Part shown: positions 38,738 to 48,252 of the stretch, in pieces
How positions within the stretch are numbered: the first letter of the stretch is position 1
Layout of the letters: the number at the start of each line of letters is the position of its first letter
Source: Carpediemonas membranifera
Taxonomy: Eukaryota; Fornicata
Assembly: GCA_019828565.1 (NCBI GenBank)
Contig: JAHDYR010000011.1
Span: forward strand, 248,001-312,000
Direction of reading: 5' to 3'
DNA length: 64,000 nt
Notes under the pieces: model-generated
Database searches by the model: none
What the model was told of the DNA's origin: nothing
The model's input: only the letters and a program-made list of their open reading frames with translations
Made by a program: the position numbers and the translations under genes

Positions 38738-39334
38738 TCACGAGCGGCGGCCTCTCGACGAGCTTCTGCCCCGGCTAGAGGAGCGCTTGCTCTCGTCGGT
38801 CTTCCTTGGCTTGCTCTCCTTCTTTGGCTCCCTGACCTCCTTCTTCTTTTCAGCGGGAGCAGAGGGCTTGCTCTCAATCACAACCTTGATGCTCTTGCCG
38901 TCGTCGGTCTTCATGACAACGGGGCGGTAGTTCTTGAGCACGAAGGCGCGGATCTTGATGCCCTGGATCTCGGCGCGATTGAAGGTTTCCGCCACACGCT
39001 TAGCCAGGTTCGCAGTGCGGTATGTGATGTCAACATCGCCGTTGTCGCTGTTGATGGCGAGATCAGTGATGTCGCTGGGACGGAGAGTTTGAATGTTGTT
39101 GTTCTCATCGCGGTACTGCAGGAAGATGGGCTTAAGGTCAGAAGGACGAAGCGTGCGGTTCAAGTTGCATATACGAATAACGCAGTCGCCAACGGGGGCA
39201 GCAGGCGCAGCGGGCTTCTTAGTAGCAGCGGGCTTCTTCTTCTGTTGAGTCTGAGGGGATTTCGGCTTCTGCTGCTTCTTGATCGTGCGCCCATGCTTCA
39301 GCTCCATCATTTCCTGAATGCTAAGCTCAGACAT
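38738..39334 (-). CDS. RRM protein with basic RS-like tail (ALY/REF-like?)
   Basis: 198 residues, ATG at 39334. The N-terminus SELSIQEMMELKHGRTIKK resembles the UAP56-binding motif of ALY/REF export factors. A Lys/Pro/Ala linker precedes one RRM at about 48-130 (RNP2-like CVIRICNLN; RNP1-like DVDITYRT, lacking the usual aromatic GFAFV). The tail is Lys/Glu-rich then RSSSRGRSSSRGRRS. The layout fits an mRNA export or splicing adaptor, but the RRM is divergent. AGTAAA overlaps the stop (TGAGTAAA). Confidence 0.8.
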   Translation of the reverse strand: MSELSIQEMMELKHGRTIKKQQKPKSPQTQQKKKPAATKKPAAPAAPVGDCVIRICNLNRTLRPSDLKPIFLQYRDENNNIQTLRPSDITDLAINSDNGDVDITYRTANLAKRVAETFNRAEIQGIKIRAFVLKNYRPVVMKTDDGKSIKVVIESKPSAPAEKKKEVREPKKESKPRKTDESKRSSSRGRSSSRGRRS

Positions 39335-39454
39335 CCTGCAGAGAGTGGGATTTGCCTTTTGCGCTCTAGGTTGAAATACGTAAATTCATTTATGGGACAG
39401 CTGGCTCATATGTATCAAAGCTGGGGCTATTTTCAACACTTCCAACAGCAAATC

Positions 39455-42184
39455 ATGAGCCGTTTCTGCTTATTGTTGGCCGTGCTGCTCTTCTCAGCAC
39501 TGTGCCATGAGTTCGACGGCCGTTTGCTCCGTGTGGAACTAAAACAACGTAACACTGACCATGTAGAAACCCTGAAGAACTCTGGCCTTGTCCTTGATTC
39601 GATTGAGAAGCCCAATTACTTCTACTTCTACTGCGATTCCTACAATATCTCCATTGACGAGCTTGCTTTCATCAAGAACATTGATGTTGTACAGCCCTTT
39701 GTTGACCAGTCCATCATCAGCGACGAGCCCGCCCATCGCGAAGCCTCCAATTTCGGCCTCAGCGCGGAGTATCTCCCTGAGAACGACCTGCCGTACCGCA
39801 AGCTCGAGCATATCGTCCTGACCCTGCACCGCGCCGTCACTGACGACGAGTACGCCCTCCTGGTCGACATGATCAGTGAACGCCTCCGCCCCATCACCCG
39901 TGTCGAGCACATCGGCCGCCAGGGCCCCGGTGACATCGTCCTCCTCCTTCCGCCCACTGCTCGGCCCTCTCGTGTGGCCGGTGCTCTCGCGGACGTGCCT
40001 CACGTCAGGAGCATGGAAAGAATCAGCAATGCGCAGATCCACAACATCTACGCTGCCTCCAACATTCAGGGCACCGCCGACTCCGCCGATGAAGGCGTCG
40101 CAGCCACCGAATCGCGCCCTTTTTTCGACCTTGGTGTCAAGGGAAACGACATCGTCGTAGGTTGCGGCGACACCGGTGTTGACATGAACCACTGCTTTTT
40201 CCACGACGAGAGCGTGCCTATGCAGTATAATACCGACCTCGCCGCCCTGAACCACCGCAAGCTCGTCTACTACCATGTCACGGCGGACACGGAGGACGGC
40301 AACGGCCACGGCACCCACGTCTCTGGCTCCATCCTCGGTACCCCCGCTGCGGCCGGCGCTGGCAGCATGTACGGAGGCATGGCCCCCAACGCCAAGCTGT
40401 TCTTTACCGACCTCGGGAGCGGCACCTCTTCTTCCATGACTGTCCCCAGCAACTTGTACGCCAGCTACTTCTCCCCTGCCGCCTCGTATAACGCTACCGT
40501 CCACTCCTCGTCATGGTCATTCAGCGCCTCGTCGCTTTCCCAGAACTCCGACAAGACGTATGATTCTTACGAATACTACGTCGACCTCGCCGCGTACAAC
40601 CTCAGAAACATGACCATCCTCCTCTCCGCGGGCAACGACGGTGGTGAGGTTGGCCCCTGGTCCGTTGCTTCCCCCTCTGCTGCGAAGAACGCCATCACTG
40701 TTGGCGCCACCTCATCCGGCTGGAACGCGTTCGTTGACGAGTTCTGCAACAACAGCTCCTACGTAGCCCCCGAGGGCTTCACCAACGAGAACATGGAGGA
40801 CTACTGCCACTACGCAGACAGCCAGCTTATCCCCATGTGGCAGGCGAACTCTCTCGCCTCCTTCTCATCCCTCGGCCCCGCTTTCGACGGCAGGACCAAG
40901 CCTGACATCGTCGCCCCCGGCTACTACATCGTCTCCGCCCGGTATGAAAGGCCCACTGCCTCTGCTTCATGTGACTTGACTGCCGACTTTGTAGCAATGG
41001 CAGGAACCTCCATGGCTACGCCCGTTACTGCAGGCGCAGTCGCTCTCCTCCAAGAGTACATCTCCCGTGGCTTCCATGGGGACGGGACGGAGGGCTCGGC
41101 CACTGGGTTCATGCCCTCATCAGCCATGGTCAGAGCTGCACTCATCGCCACAGCTCAGGACATGGCAGGCGTTCAGACATTCCGCAAGGCAGATGCCAGC
41201 GCTGCCACCGTCTCTCTCGCCTCTGGCCCGAACAACTCTATTGGTTGGGGCAGGCTTGGGCTTGGTAACCTCCTCAACCTCGCCGTCATCCTCAAGGACG
41301 AGTCCGATCTCACCGCCGTGACTACCAGTGCAAACGTCCAGGCCTACGACTTTACGGTGAACTCTGTCAACGAGGACATCAACGTCGGCCTCGCTTGGAT
41401 CGATCCCCCCGCTGCGAGTGGAAGCAAGTACGTCATCGTGAACAACCTCGTGCTGTGGGTCAAGACCCCCAGTGGCCTCTGGTACACTGGTAACTTCAAC
41501 GGCCCTGCCACACGCGATAACATTGACAACTACAACATCAACCAACGAGTCCGCATACCTGCATCCGAGCTTTCGTCCACCGGTACCTACACCATCTTCG
41601 TTGAAGGCACGGACCTCTACGAGGAGCAGCCGTACGCTCTCGCTGTCTGGGGCGACGTCGACCGCACCTCGTGGTCCTCCTCTGCCGACACCCTGCCCGC
41701 CAACCCAGGCGGCTGCAACACCGGCACTGAGTCCAGCGACAAGTGCTCGTGCCCTGCTGGCAAGGGCGGGGACTCCTGTACCTACCCCGTGTACTCGTTG
41801 ACGTCGGCCGGCATCGACTTCGACCTCACTCCCGGCGCCATCGCTATTGTGGAGATTCCAGCTGGGATTTATGACTCGATCGCTGTTCAAATGACGAAGA
41901 CTCCGTATGTAACCTCTGGCGAGACCGGCCGTTACGTCACTGGTGCCCTGGTTGACGCGATTGTCTCTGTTGACGACGTCGATGAGGCTATTTACTTTGC
42001 TGCGTATGACACGACTTCTCTGAGCATCCCTGTCTCGATGTACTCCTCGGCCGCTCGGGTCACACTCCGTTCCCGTGACGGCTGGAACACTATTGGTGTC
42101 TACGTCAACAAGGAGCCCGACTCGGCGTTCAGTGTTGGGATCAGCATGGTGCTGGTCGCGTTGATGATTGCTGTCCTTCTGTAA
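39455..42184 (+). CDS. Secreted/membrane-anchored subtilisin-like serine protease
   Basis: 909 residues from the ATG at 39455, chosen because it starts a signal peptide (MSRFCLLLAVLLFSALC); the frame stays open upstream but there it runs antisense through the RRM gene. A propeptide-like region (about 20-200) precedes the S8 catalytic domain: Asp239 (GCGDTGVD), His285 (NGHGTHVSGS) and Ser519 (AGTSMATPV), with the oxyanion Asn region LLSAGNDGG. After the catalytic domain comes a beta-rich P-like domain, an EGF-like Cys cluster (GGCNTG, KCSCPAGKGGDSC) and a hydrophobic C-terminus (ISMVLVALMIAVLL) that may be a GPI signal or anchor. TGTAAA overlaps the stop. Confidence 0.95.
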   Translation: MSRFCLLLAVLLFSALCHEFDGRLLRVELKQRNTDHVETLKNSGLVLDSIEKPNYFYFYCDSYNISIDELAFIKNIDVVQPFVDQSIISDEPAHREASNFGLSAEYLPENDLPYRKLEHIVLTLHRAVTDDEYALLVDMISERLRPITRVEHIGRQGPGDIVLLLPPTARPSRVAGALADVPHVRSMERISNAQIHNIYAASNIQGTADSADEGVAATESRPFFDLGVKGNDIVVGCGDTGVDMNHCFFHDESVPMQYNTDLAALNHRKLVYYHVTADTEDGNGHGTHVSGSILGTPAAAGAGSMYGGMAPNAKLFFTDLGSGTSSSMTVPSNLYASYFSPAASYNATVHSSSWSFSASSLSQNSDKTYDSYEYYVDLAAYNLRNMTILLSAGNDGGEVGPWSVASPSAAKNAITVGATSSGWNAFVDEFCNNSSYVAPEGFTNENMEDYCHYADSQLIPMWQANSLASFSSLGPAFDGRTKPDIVAPGYYIVSARYERPTASASCDLTADFVAMAGTSMATPVTAGAVALLQEYISRGFHGDGTEGSATGFMPSSAMVRAALIATAQDMAGVQTFRKADASAATVSLASGPNNSIGWGRLGLGNLLNLAVILKDESDLTAVTTSANVQAYDFTVNSVNEDINVGLAWIDPPAASGSKYVIVNNLVLWVKTPSGLWYTGNFNGPATRDNIDNYNINQRVRIPASELSSTGTYTIFVEGTDLYEEQPYALAVWGDVDRTSWSSSADTLPANPGGCNTGTESSDKCSCPAGKGGDSCTYPVYSLTSAGIDFDLTPGAIAIVEIPAGIYDSIAVQMTKTPYVTSGETGRYVTGALVDAIVSVDDVDEAIYFAAYDTTSLSIPVSMYSSAARVTLRSRDGWNTIGVYVNKEPDSAFSVGISMVLVALMIAVLL

Positions 42185-42854
42185 ATGAATACTTGTGGCG
42201 TTTGGTGGTGTTAGAGCATTCTTGAGGGTGTGCGGTTATGACTTGGGTTGAAACGAGACTGGTAACCACCCGGTAATGGCACGAGTTCAGTGTCACGGCT
42301 TTTTTCTGCCATCCTCATTCATTGGGTTGGGCAGGTTGGCGGACACAGCAATTACGCGCTCATCGGCTTGACTCACCCCTCTACTATTGGTGGTCATGGC
42401 GGAGTGGGTGGTATCAAGGGATCGACCGAGGAACTTGGCAGAGACAGACCAGGCTGCCGATGAAACTGGAGGAGATGTCATGTACGAAAGCTGCATTTGT
42501 TAAGCGCATGTTAGACGTCGCGCACTCGTCCCACCACGACTATGATGTTGGATTCCGACTTACGAGGACACAATCAGAGATACTAGTGGCAATCAAGGAC
42601 AACTATTCATTCGTGCCCAGTTTTCGAATGATCTGACCCAGGCTGCTTCACCCGGAATCATGTGCTGTCAAACGTCGGCCTCTGATCAATTTGAAAATTT
42701 GTGATTGAGTTTTTCGCATTGCTTTGTGGCCAAGAGCATTCGCATGAGAACTGCGAACTGCTGACTGGCGAGCTTCGGTGTGTCAGCTTTTTTCCGGCCA
42801 TTTTTTTCATGAAAAAATGTGGAGCCGAGGCTTTCGTCGAGTACTACGTTTTGC
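42185..42854. other. Intergenic spacer
   Basis: 3' flank of the subtilase gene and upstream region of eL18. A short palindrome TTTTTTCATGAAAAAA lies near 42803..42818, about 37 nt before the eL18 ATG. No gene is supported. Confidence 0.6.
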
Positions 42855-43319
42855 ATGGACGTTATTGCTAAAACCTACGAGCAGCTTGCCCGCCGTACCG
42901 AGTCCGCTTTCGCCAAGCGCGTGTACCACCGCCTCCAGCTCACCCGTGTGAACCGCCACCCTCTTTCCATCGCTTCCATCGCCCGTTTCGTGAAGGAGAA
43001 CGAGATTGCTGTTGTTGTTGCCCCCGTTACCAACGACGAGCGTATGATCGTTGTCCCCAAGATGCGCGTTGCTGCCCTTCGTTTCACCGAGACTGCCCGC
43101 GCTCGCATCGAGAAGGCCGGCGGTGAGTGCCTCACCCTCGACCAGCTCGCTGTTCAGTGCCCTACTGGCAAGCAGTGCGTCCTTGTTCGCGGCAAGATGC
43201 ACTCTCGTGAGGCCCGCAAGCACTTCGGTATCCCCGGTGCCAAGCGCTCCCACGTCAAGCCCTACGTTGCCGGCCATGGCAAGAACCGTAAGAAGGAGAT
43301 GTCTCACGGCCAGCACTAA
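42855..43319 (+). CDS. RPL18: Large-subunit ribosomal protein eL18
   Basis: 154 residues, ATG at 42855. Characteristic blocks: YEQLARRTESAFAKRVYHRL, LTRVNRHPLSIASIARFVK, AVVVAPVTND, VPKMRVAALRFTETARARIEKAGGECLTLDQLA, GKMHSREARKHFG, PGAKRSHVKPYVAGHGKNRKKE. The N-terminus is about 30 residues shorter than in animals and fungi (usual length 180-190) and no convincing upstream exon was found. It begins directly at the equivalent of the KLYRFLARRT helix. AAGTAAAA immediately follows the stop. Confidence 0.95.
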   Translation: MDVIAKTYEQLARRTESAFAKRVYHRLQLTRVNRHPLSIASIARFVKENEIAVVVAPVTNDERMIVVPKMRVAALRFTETARARIEKAGGECLTLDQLAVQCPTGKQCVLVRGKMHSREARKHFGIPGAKRSHVKPYVAGHGKNRKKEMSHGQH

Positions 43320-43541
43320 GTAAAATGATTGAAGGATTACCACCTCAGCTCGGTTTGATTTAATGGTCAACTTTACGGCGAAAATTATCAAAATTCGTAG
43401 TCCCGGAGACCATAAAGGCGAGTGGCACTTGTATGTAAGGAATACGGAGATCGCAAACCCGCGAAGGCCCTGGATAAAGCGAGGTCAACTTTTGGGCAAA
43501 AAAAGTCTGAAACGAACAACGGGCCGAACTTTGAACAAACT

Positions 43542-45677
43542 ATGGCCGCGACAGCAGAATCGTTGCCGCCAGAAATGAGTATGTCTTTTGGGATTGCGCA
43601 GGAGCCTGAAGAAGATGCCGAGGAGCTGGACCCTTTGCTTGTTGAGGAGGCGAAGCGAATTCTCGAGAAGGAGCGCCGTGCCGAGAGCAAAAAGCTCGAG
43701 CGCGAACGCAAGAAGCGCGAGATCATGGAAAAGCAGCATCTCGAGGCCGTATATCAGGCCAATCAGGAGAAGTTGCACCACGACTTTCGCCAGCGCGAGG
43801 CTGCACAAGCCCGTTTTGCCGCCGACAAGCAGCGTGAGCACATGCTAGTGAACCAATGGGTCAGCGACCTCAAGCTCAGCGTCATGGTGCTGATGAACCG
43901 AGAAAACGCTCGTGTCAAGACTGCAGACCTAGGTGCAGTCGTCGCAAGAGAAGGCGTCTCCAGATCACGGCAACTCAAGAAGAATCTGGAGTACAAGATG
44001 CAGCAGGAGAACGCCCAGCAGATCACGGCGAGGCAGAGGGAGGTCGACTCCCAGCTGAGGACGAAGGAGAGCAAGGCCATCGAGGCGGCCATGGAGGGGC
44101 TCCACACAAGAATCAAAGCCATCCTGCAGCCTCAGATTGACGCCGTCAAGGAGAAGGAGAGTGCTCTCAACGCCCTCGAGGCCAGGGTCAGCGAGGGTAG
44201 GGCACGTGGCCTCGCACTCGACCCGCTGGTCGAAGGATCAGATCTATCGACCACACACCCCGACCCGGTCGACCACCACGCGATACTCTGCACCATGGCG
44301 CGCCAGCACGCCTCTGACCATGCCGTTTACTCGATGACGAAGCGGGTTGGGTCGACTCATGCCAAGACGACGAAGGCCCGCAACGACTACACCTCAGCCA
44401 AGCTACGGGTCGACATAGCAGAGGAGAAGGTGCTCCGTGTCCAGCGAGAGGTCCACCGCAGAGACAACATGCTTCCTGCCCTTAGCAAGGCGCGCCGTGT
44501 TTTCCTTGCGCAGTATATGTCTGACCACAACGATGAGGTGACTGCAGCGATCAAGGAGCACATGCAGAAGATATACCGGGACACCCGACGTGATCTCACC
44601 GCTGATCTCTCGGCCAAGCTCATCGACACATTCCCCGCCCCCTCGTCGCCCGAGGACACCGTCCCCGCGCCCCTCACAGCAAGACCCAGCGAGCAGTTCA
44701 TCGAGAAGTGCCGCGCCGCAGTTAACGCCATCCCCAACCTCAGGAACGCCTCGCTCCCCGCTGATCTTTTCACCGAGCTCCCCGAGGCAACATTTGACTA
44801 TGGAGTGCCCGAACCGCATTTCCTCGACAGGGCCTTCCCTGTGCAGTTTGAGGTGCCTTATCCAGACCCTGTGGTGCCCTTGTTCGACGAAGAAAGCTGG
44901 GCTCGGCTGTCCGAGGAGGTGGTGCGGGTTCCTTTCGTTGATAAGGAAATCGCATTTTATGGCAAGATGGTGGCTAACGCGACGCTTCAGGAGGCTGCCA
45001 GAGGATACAAGGCGCTCATTGACGCCCTGAAGAAGCCTGAGGAGACACCCGAGGCCAAGCCCGAGGCCACTGCTGAAGGAGCCGCGCCATCCGGCGAGGC
45101 TGGAACCGACGCCGCCGTTGTAGACAAGTCCAAGCTCGATAAGAAGCAGCTGCGGGCCCTGGAGCGGGAAGAACGCAAGAGAAAGCTCGAGGAGCGTAGA
45201 CTCGAACGAGAACGGGAACGTGAGAGGAAGGCGAAGGCCAGGGAAGAGCAAAAGGCCGTCCCGCAGATGAACAAGATGCCAGACATCTCTAAGCTCCAGC
45301 GGGAAGCCCTGAAAACATCGGGCGGCGAGGACAAGCTCACTCCTCTTGCCGAGGGTATGGTTGTTCTTCGTCACACCAAGAAGAACAAACCAACCAACCA
45401 GTACGTCATGCTGAGCGCTGACCGGTCAGCGATCACCTTTGGGGAGATTGATATGACAAATTTCAAGGATCCCATGAAACGGAAAGACATTAAGCGTGTC
45501 ATCAAGGGCGCAGAGACCAAGGTGTTCAAGAAGGCGAAAGGGAAGCACCCTGGTGTGAACGAGGACCGCTGCCTCTCCCTGGAGGGACGGCGTGAGACCC
45601 TAGATCTCGAGTTTAAGTCGATGGAGAAGCGCGACGAGTGGGTCGAGCTGCTCGGGATGTGGGTCCAGTCAGTGTGA
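43542..45677 (+). CDS. Coiled-coil protein with C-terminal PH-like domain
   Basis: 711 residues from the ATG at 43542; the frame is open further up but has no earlier ATG. Long charged coiled coils at about 30-240 and 300-400 are followed by an Ala/Pro/Glu linker, a second basic helix rich in Arg/Lys (about 540-585), and a PH-like domain at about 598-709: VLRHTKKNKPTNQYVMLSAD, DIKRVIKGAETKVF and EFKSMEKRDEWVELLGMWV. The last is the conserved Trp helix. The PH layout (DI-x-x-V-x-x-G, then C-L-S-L, then W) is close to phospholipase C-type PH domains, but no catalytic region is present. A cytoskeletal scaffold is likely. TGTAAA lies about 40 nt after the stop. Confidence 0.85.
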   Translation: MAATAESLPPEMSMSFGIAQEPEEDAEELDPLLVEEAKRILEKERRAESKKLERERKKREIMEKQHLEAVYQANQEKLHHDFRQREAAQARFAADKQREHMLVNQWVSDLKLSVMVLMNRENARVKTADLGAVVAREGVSRSRQLKKNLEYKMQQENAQQITARQREVDSQLRTKESKAIEAAMEGLHTRIKAILQPQIDAVKEKESALNALEARVSEGRARGLALDPLVEGSDLSTTHPDPVDHHAILCTMARQHASDHAVYSMTKRVGSTHAKTTKARNDYTSAKLRVDIAEEKVLRVQREVHRRDNMLPALSKARRVFLAQYMSDHNDEVTAAIKEHMQKIYRDTRRDLTADLSAKLIDTFPAPSSPEDTVPAPLTARPSEQFIEKCRAAVNAIPNLRNASLPADLFTELPEATFDYGVPEPHFLDRAFPVQFEVPYPDPVVPLFDEESWARLSEEVVRVPFVDKEIAFYGKMVANATLQEAARGYKALIDALKKPEETPEAKPEATAEGAAPSGEAGTDAAVVDKSKLDKKQLRALEREERKRKLEERRLERERERERKAKAREEQKAVPQMNKMPDISKLQREALKTSGGEDKLTPLAEGMVVLRHTKKNKPTNQYVMLSADRSAITFGEIDMTNFKDPMKRKDIKRVIKGAETKVFKKAKGKHPGVNEDRCLSLEGRRETLDLEFKSMEKRDEWVELLGMWVQSV

Positions 45678-45996
45678 GTGGCGGTGCTGGTGTTCCTGTT
45701 ATTGTTGTAAAAGTATCCCTCTGATGGGACTGCGGCTTGCCGTTTGTTTGGTTGTGTTGTCCAGTGAGTGGTTGGCGAGACGGTGCTCGTCATGTTGTTG
45801 TGAATGTCTGGAAGAGAATGGTATGGAAGTGCTCTATGTTTGGGTATTTTCCCGGGATTTCGACTGCTGCGTTGACTTTCTCACGAAAGATCAGACGATT
45901 TTAGACGATCTTGACGATCTTTGGCTGATGACTTTCTCGAGAAGTCTGACGAGGCGGAAACGCTCGAATTTGGCCAGTTAGCATCGAACAAGCTCA
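45678..45996. other. Intergenic spacer
   Basis: Lies between two plus-strand genes. It holds TTGTTGTAAAAG near 45705, the likely 3' processing signal. Otherwise nothing. Confidence 0.6.
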
Positions 45997-47442
45997 ATGC
46001 CCACTATTGAGGTGCCAACACACCAGTATTTAGAGGGATATGACAGTGAATCGACCACATCACTCGGGGATCACCGCCAGCAGGATCATCTAGCCCCCAT
46101 GACCTCTCTGTTCGCTGAAGACCCCACTGAGGACATCTTTGAGCCTTATCAGCCCAAGTCCTACTGGAAATTTGTCCGCGGGATCCGCGTAGGACGCTTG
46201 GACTCGTTCAAAATCGGGCTATCAATGGGAACAGTACTTGCTCTTTCCATAGCGACACTGTGGTATGCTCTGAACCCGCCCATCATGGGCCTTCCCTCCT
46301 ACTACGTCTCTGCGCCCATATTTTACGCGAACTTTCTCTTTTTCTTCCCCATACTATGCTGGGCTGCCGTCCTCTTCTTTTTTGAACGCTACTCAGTGCC
46401 CTATCACATCGTACTCGGCCTCAAGGGCCGCCTCATCACCTCAATCCAAGTGTTCAAGAACGCTCTTGTCCTTGCCAACCTCTGGCTCGGGTCATTCTTC
46501 TTATTCACACTGGGAACCCGGAATCACCTCACCCTCGACCTCCTGGGGCTGTATACCATTCATGTGCCCTCTACCATATTTACCGCGGTGAATTACATAT
46601 CCCTATTGATTTACATTTGGCCAATACGAGGGTTTCACCGCTCATCGCGCCGGGTTCTCCTCAAAGACCTCGCCACGATTCTAGTCGGCCCGTTTGCTGT
46701 TCCCTTCTTCCGCAGGACGCTTGTTGCCGACATCACCACCTCTCTCGTCATTCCTCTCCGTCTATTCGCCGAGGGAACATGCCTCGTTGTCACCGGCGGC
46801 CTGTTTACGTTCACAGCAACGAAGAGGCAACCCATATGTATCACACTCGCACCCCTACTGTCAGACGTCGTCTCGGTCCTCCCCTACCTCTGGCGCTTCC
46901 TCCAATGCAGCTCGCAGACGTACCGCATGCCCAGTCACCGACAAAAACTGCTGCCAATCCTGAATACATGCAAGTATCTCACATGTATAGTTGCCGTGGC
47001 TGTGTCTGGTACTATTTCCGTGTTCGAGGACGCAGGAATGGTCACCTCTGCTCCTGTTGTCGCGGTCAAGCTCGGTATGGTCTGCTGCTCGACTATTTAC
47101 TGCTATGTATGGGACGTGCTGTGTGATTGGGGGCTGTTTACCATAGATCACGGCCGTATTAGATTCAGAGAGCTTTTGTATCCAAGCAAGATTCCGTATC
47201 TTATCATTCCGGTAACGAATATTATCTTGAGATTTGCATGGGCACTCACGCTGACACCACACGGCCTGTGGCCGTATCCGCAGACGCTGAATCTGATCCT
47301 AGGTGCCCTAGAGCTTGTTCGTCGTTTCGTGTGGGTGGCATTCAGGGCAGAGAATCAGGTGGCGCAGCTGAGGTCTCAGCGGCGGCAGGAGATGGTCCAG
47401 GGCGTTGACAGCGCGCCTCTGCTGGGGTCTGTGGCCGAGTAA
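45997..47442 (+). CDS. EXS-domain membrane protein (ERD1/XPR1/SYG1 family)
   Basis: 481 residues. About eight to ten hydrophobic segments from residue 75 on and a short cytosolic N-terminus without an SPX domain. The EXS signature is plain: VLPYLWRFLQCSSQ, LLPILNTCKYLTCI, YCYVWDVLCDWGLFTIDHG, FRELLYPSKIPYLII, IPVTNIILRFAWALTL, LELVRRFVWVAFRAENQ. An EXS-only protein of this length resembles yeast ERD1, which recycles phosphate from the Golgi and supports glycosyltransferase retention; the SPX-containing XPR1/SYG1 exporters are the longer relatives. AGTAAA overlaps the stop (GAGTAAACG). Confidence 0.92.
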   Translation: MPTIEVPTHQYLEGYDSESTTSLGDHRQQDHLAPMTSLFAEDPTEDIFEPYQPKSYWKFVRGIRVGRLDSFKIGLSMGTVLALSIATLWYALNPPIMGLPSYYVSAPIFYANFLFFFPILCWAAVLFFFERYSVPYHIVLGLKGRLITSIQVFKNALVLANLWLGSFFLFTLGTRNHLTLDLLGLYTIHVPSTIFTAVNYISLLIYIWPIRGFHRSSRRVLLKDLATILVGPFAVPFFRRTLVADITTSLVIPLRLFAEGTCLVVTGGLFTFTATKRQPICITLAPLLSDVVSVLPYLWRFLQCSSQTYRMPSHRQKLLPILNTCKYLTCIVAVAVSGTISVFEDAGMVTSAPVVAVKLGMVCCSTIYCYVWDVLCDWGLFTIDHGRIRFRELLYPSKIPYLIIPVTNIILRFAWALTLTPHGLWPYPQTLNLILGALELVRRFVWVAFRAENQVAQLRSQRRQEMVQGVDSAPLLGSVAE

Positions 47443-47793
47443 ACGGTGAGGCTGGGTGTCGCTCGGTTGTTTAATTGTGATGAGACGGGTGGGACATAAT
47501 CTATTGTCAAGTTTATTCACGATGAATGGCAGACGTGTATACTTCAAAGAGCGTTGTGGGGTGGCTAGTGGGGTAAGGCAGGCTAATGGTAGTGTGGAAT
47601 ACCGGGTCCCTTTTGGTCAGTGGTTCGACATCACACGCGGCCGGACGGCTGATTGAGACTTGACTCCGAGGCCCATGGGGTCGGCATGGAGCGGTAGACC
47701 TTGGATGACTCGGCCGTTCTTGTGGCGGTGGCTGCTCCCACTGCTCGGGGCACTCGGGTGGTAGCCGCAGTCGGATGCTGCTGGCGTTCGACC
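47443..47793. other. Spacer containing the tRNA-like repeat, copy 2
   Basis: 351 bp between the EXS gene and the RING2-like gene. Besides the repeat at 47589..47636 it has no coding region that can be supported. Confidence 0.6.
47589..47636 (+). repeat. tRNA-5'-half-like repeat, copy 2
   Basis: 48 nt, identical to 11721..11769 apart from one deleted C in the D-arm-like stretch (TTGGTCAG against TTGGCTCAG). Flanks do not match, so the shared unit is short. It lies 158 bp upstream of the RING2-like ORF. Confidence 0.85.
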
Positions 47794-48252
47794 ATGGAGG
47801 CGTTACTGCTCGTGTGTTGTAAACAAAAACTACTTTCGAGAGCCGAGATCAGGACGCTCGTCGAGCAGAACGACATCCTGCAGACGTGCCGGCTGGTCAC
47901 GCTTGGCAGAGGCGCTGCTGTGGACGTCCCCATCATCCGCCGCTGCCCGGCGTGTCGCGAGCTGACCTCGCGCGAGGGCGACCTGGACAGCTGCAAGATG
48001 TCGTTCTGTCAGTGCGGCCAGGACTTCTGCCACAAGTGCCTGCTCCGCGTGGCCAACCAGCGAGAGCACATGGCCCACTTCGGCGGCGAGTGCGAGATGG
48101 CGCCGCGCCAGACAGTCGATCTGCCCGAGGGCGTCACGAGGCAGCGCACCGTCACGTGCCCCTGGTGCCATCGCTCGGCCACGGTCAGCGCGAACCGGAG
48201 GCAGGTCACGTGCCGCGGATGCAGGCAGACCATTGACGCGAGATCCGTGTAA
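47794..48252 (+). CDS. Short RING2/IBR-like zinc-binding protein (RBR fragment?)
   Basis: 152 residues from the ATG at 47794. Zinc-binding pattern RRCPACRELTSREG, then DLDSCKMSFCQCGQDFCHKC, then HMAHFGGEC resembles RING2 of RBR ubiquitin ligases, where SCKMSFC would sit at the catalytic-Cys position (parkin: GCMHMKC). A second pair set, CPWCHRSATVSANRRQVTCRGC, forms another CxxC-CxxC ribbon. RING1 and a canonical IBR are absent, so this is either a small specialised protein or the 3' remnant of a longer gene. TGTAAA overlaps the stop, which argues for a real gene 3' end. Confidence 0.6.
   Translation: MEALLLVCCKQKLLSRAEIRTLVEQNDILQTCRLVTLGRGAAVDVPIIRRCPACRELTSREGDLDSCKMSFCQCGQDFCHKCLLRVANQREHMAHFGGECEMAPRQTVDLPEGVTRQRTVTCPWCHRSATVSANRRQVTCRGCRQTIDARSV

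Noticed and set aside
38696-39454. N-terminal extension of the subtilase frame
   Set aside because: It runs antisense through the RRM gene and begins without a plausible ATG context; the ATG at 39455 starts a good signal peptide.
41120-41890. Minus-strand frame of 256 codons
   Set aside because: Antisense to the subtilase P-domain and EGF region; no homology or start context.
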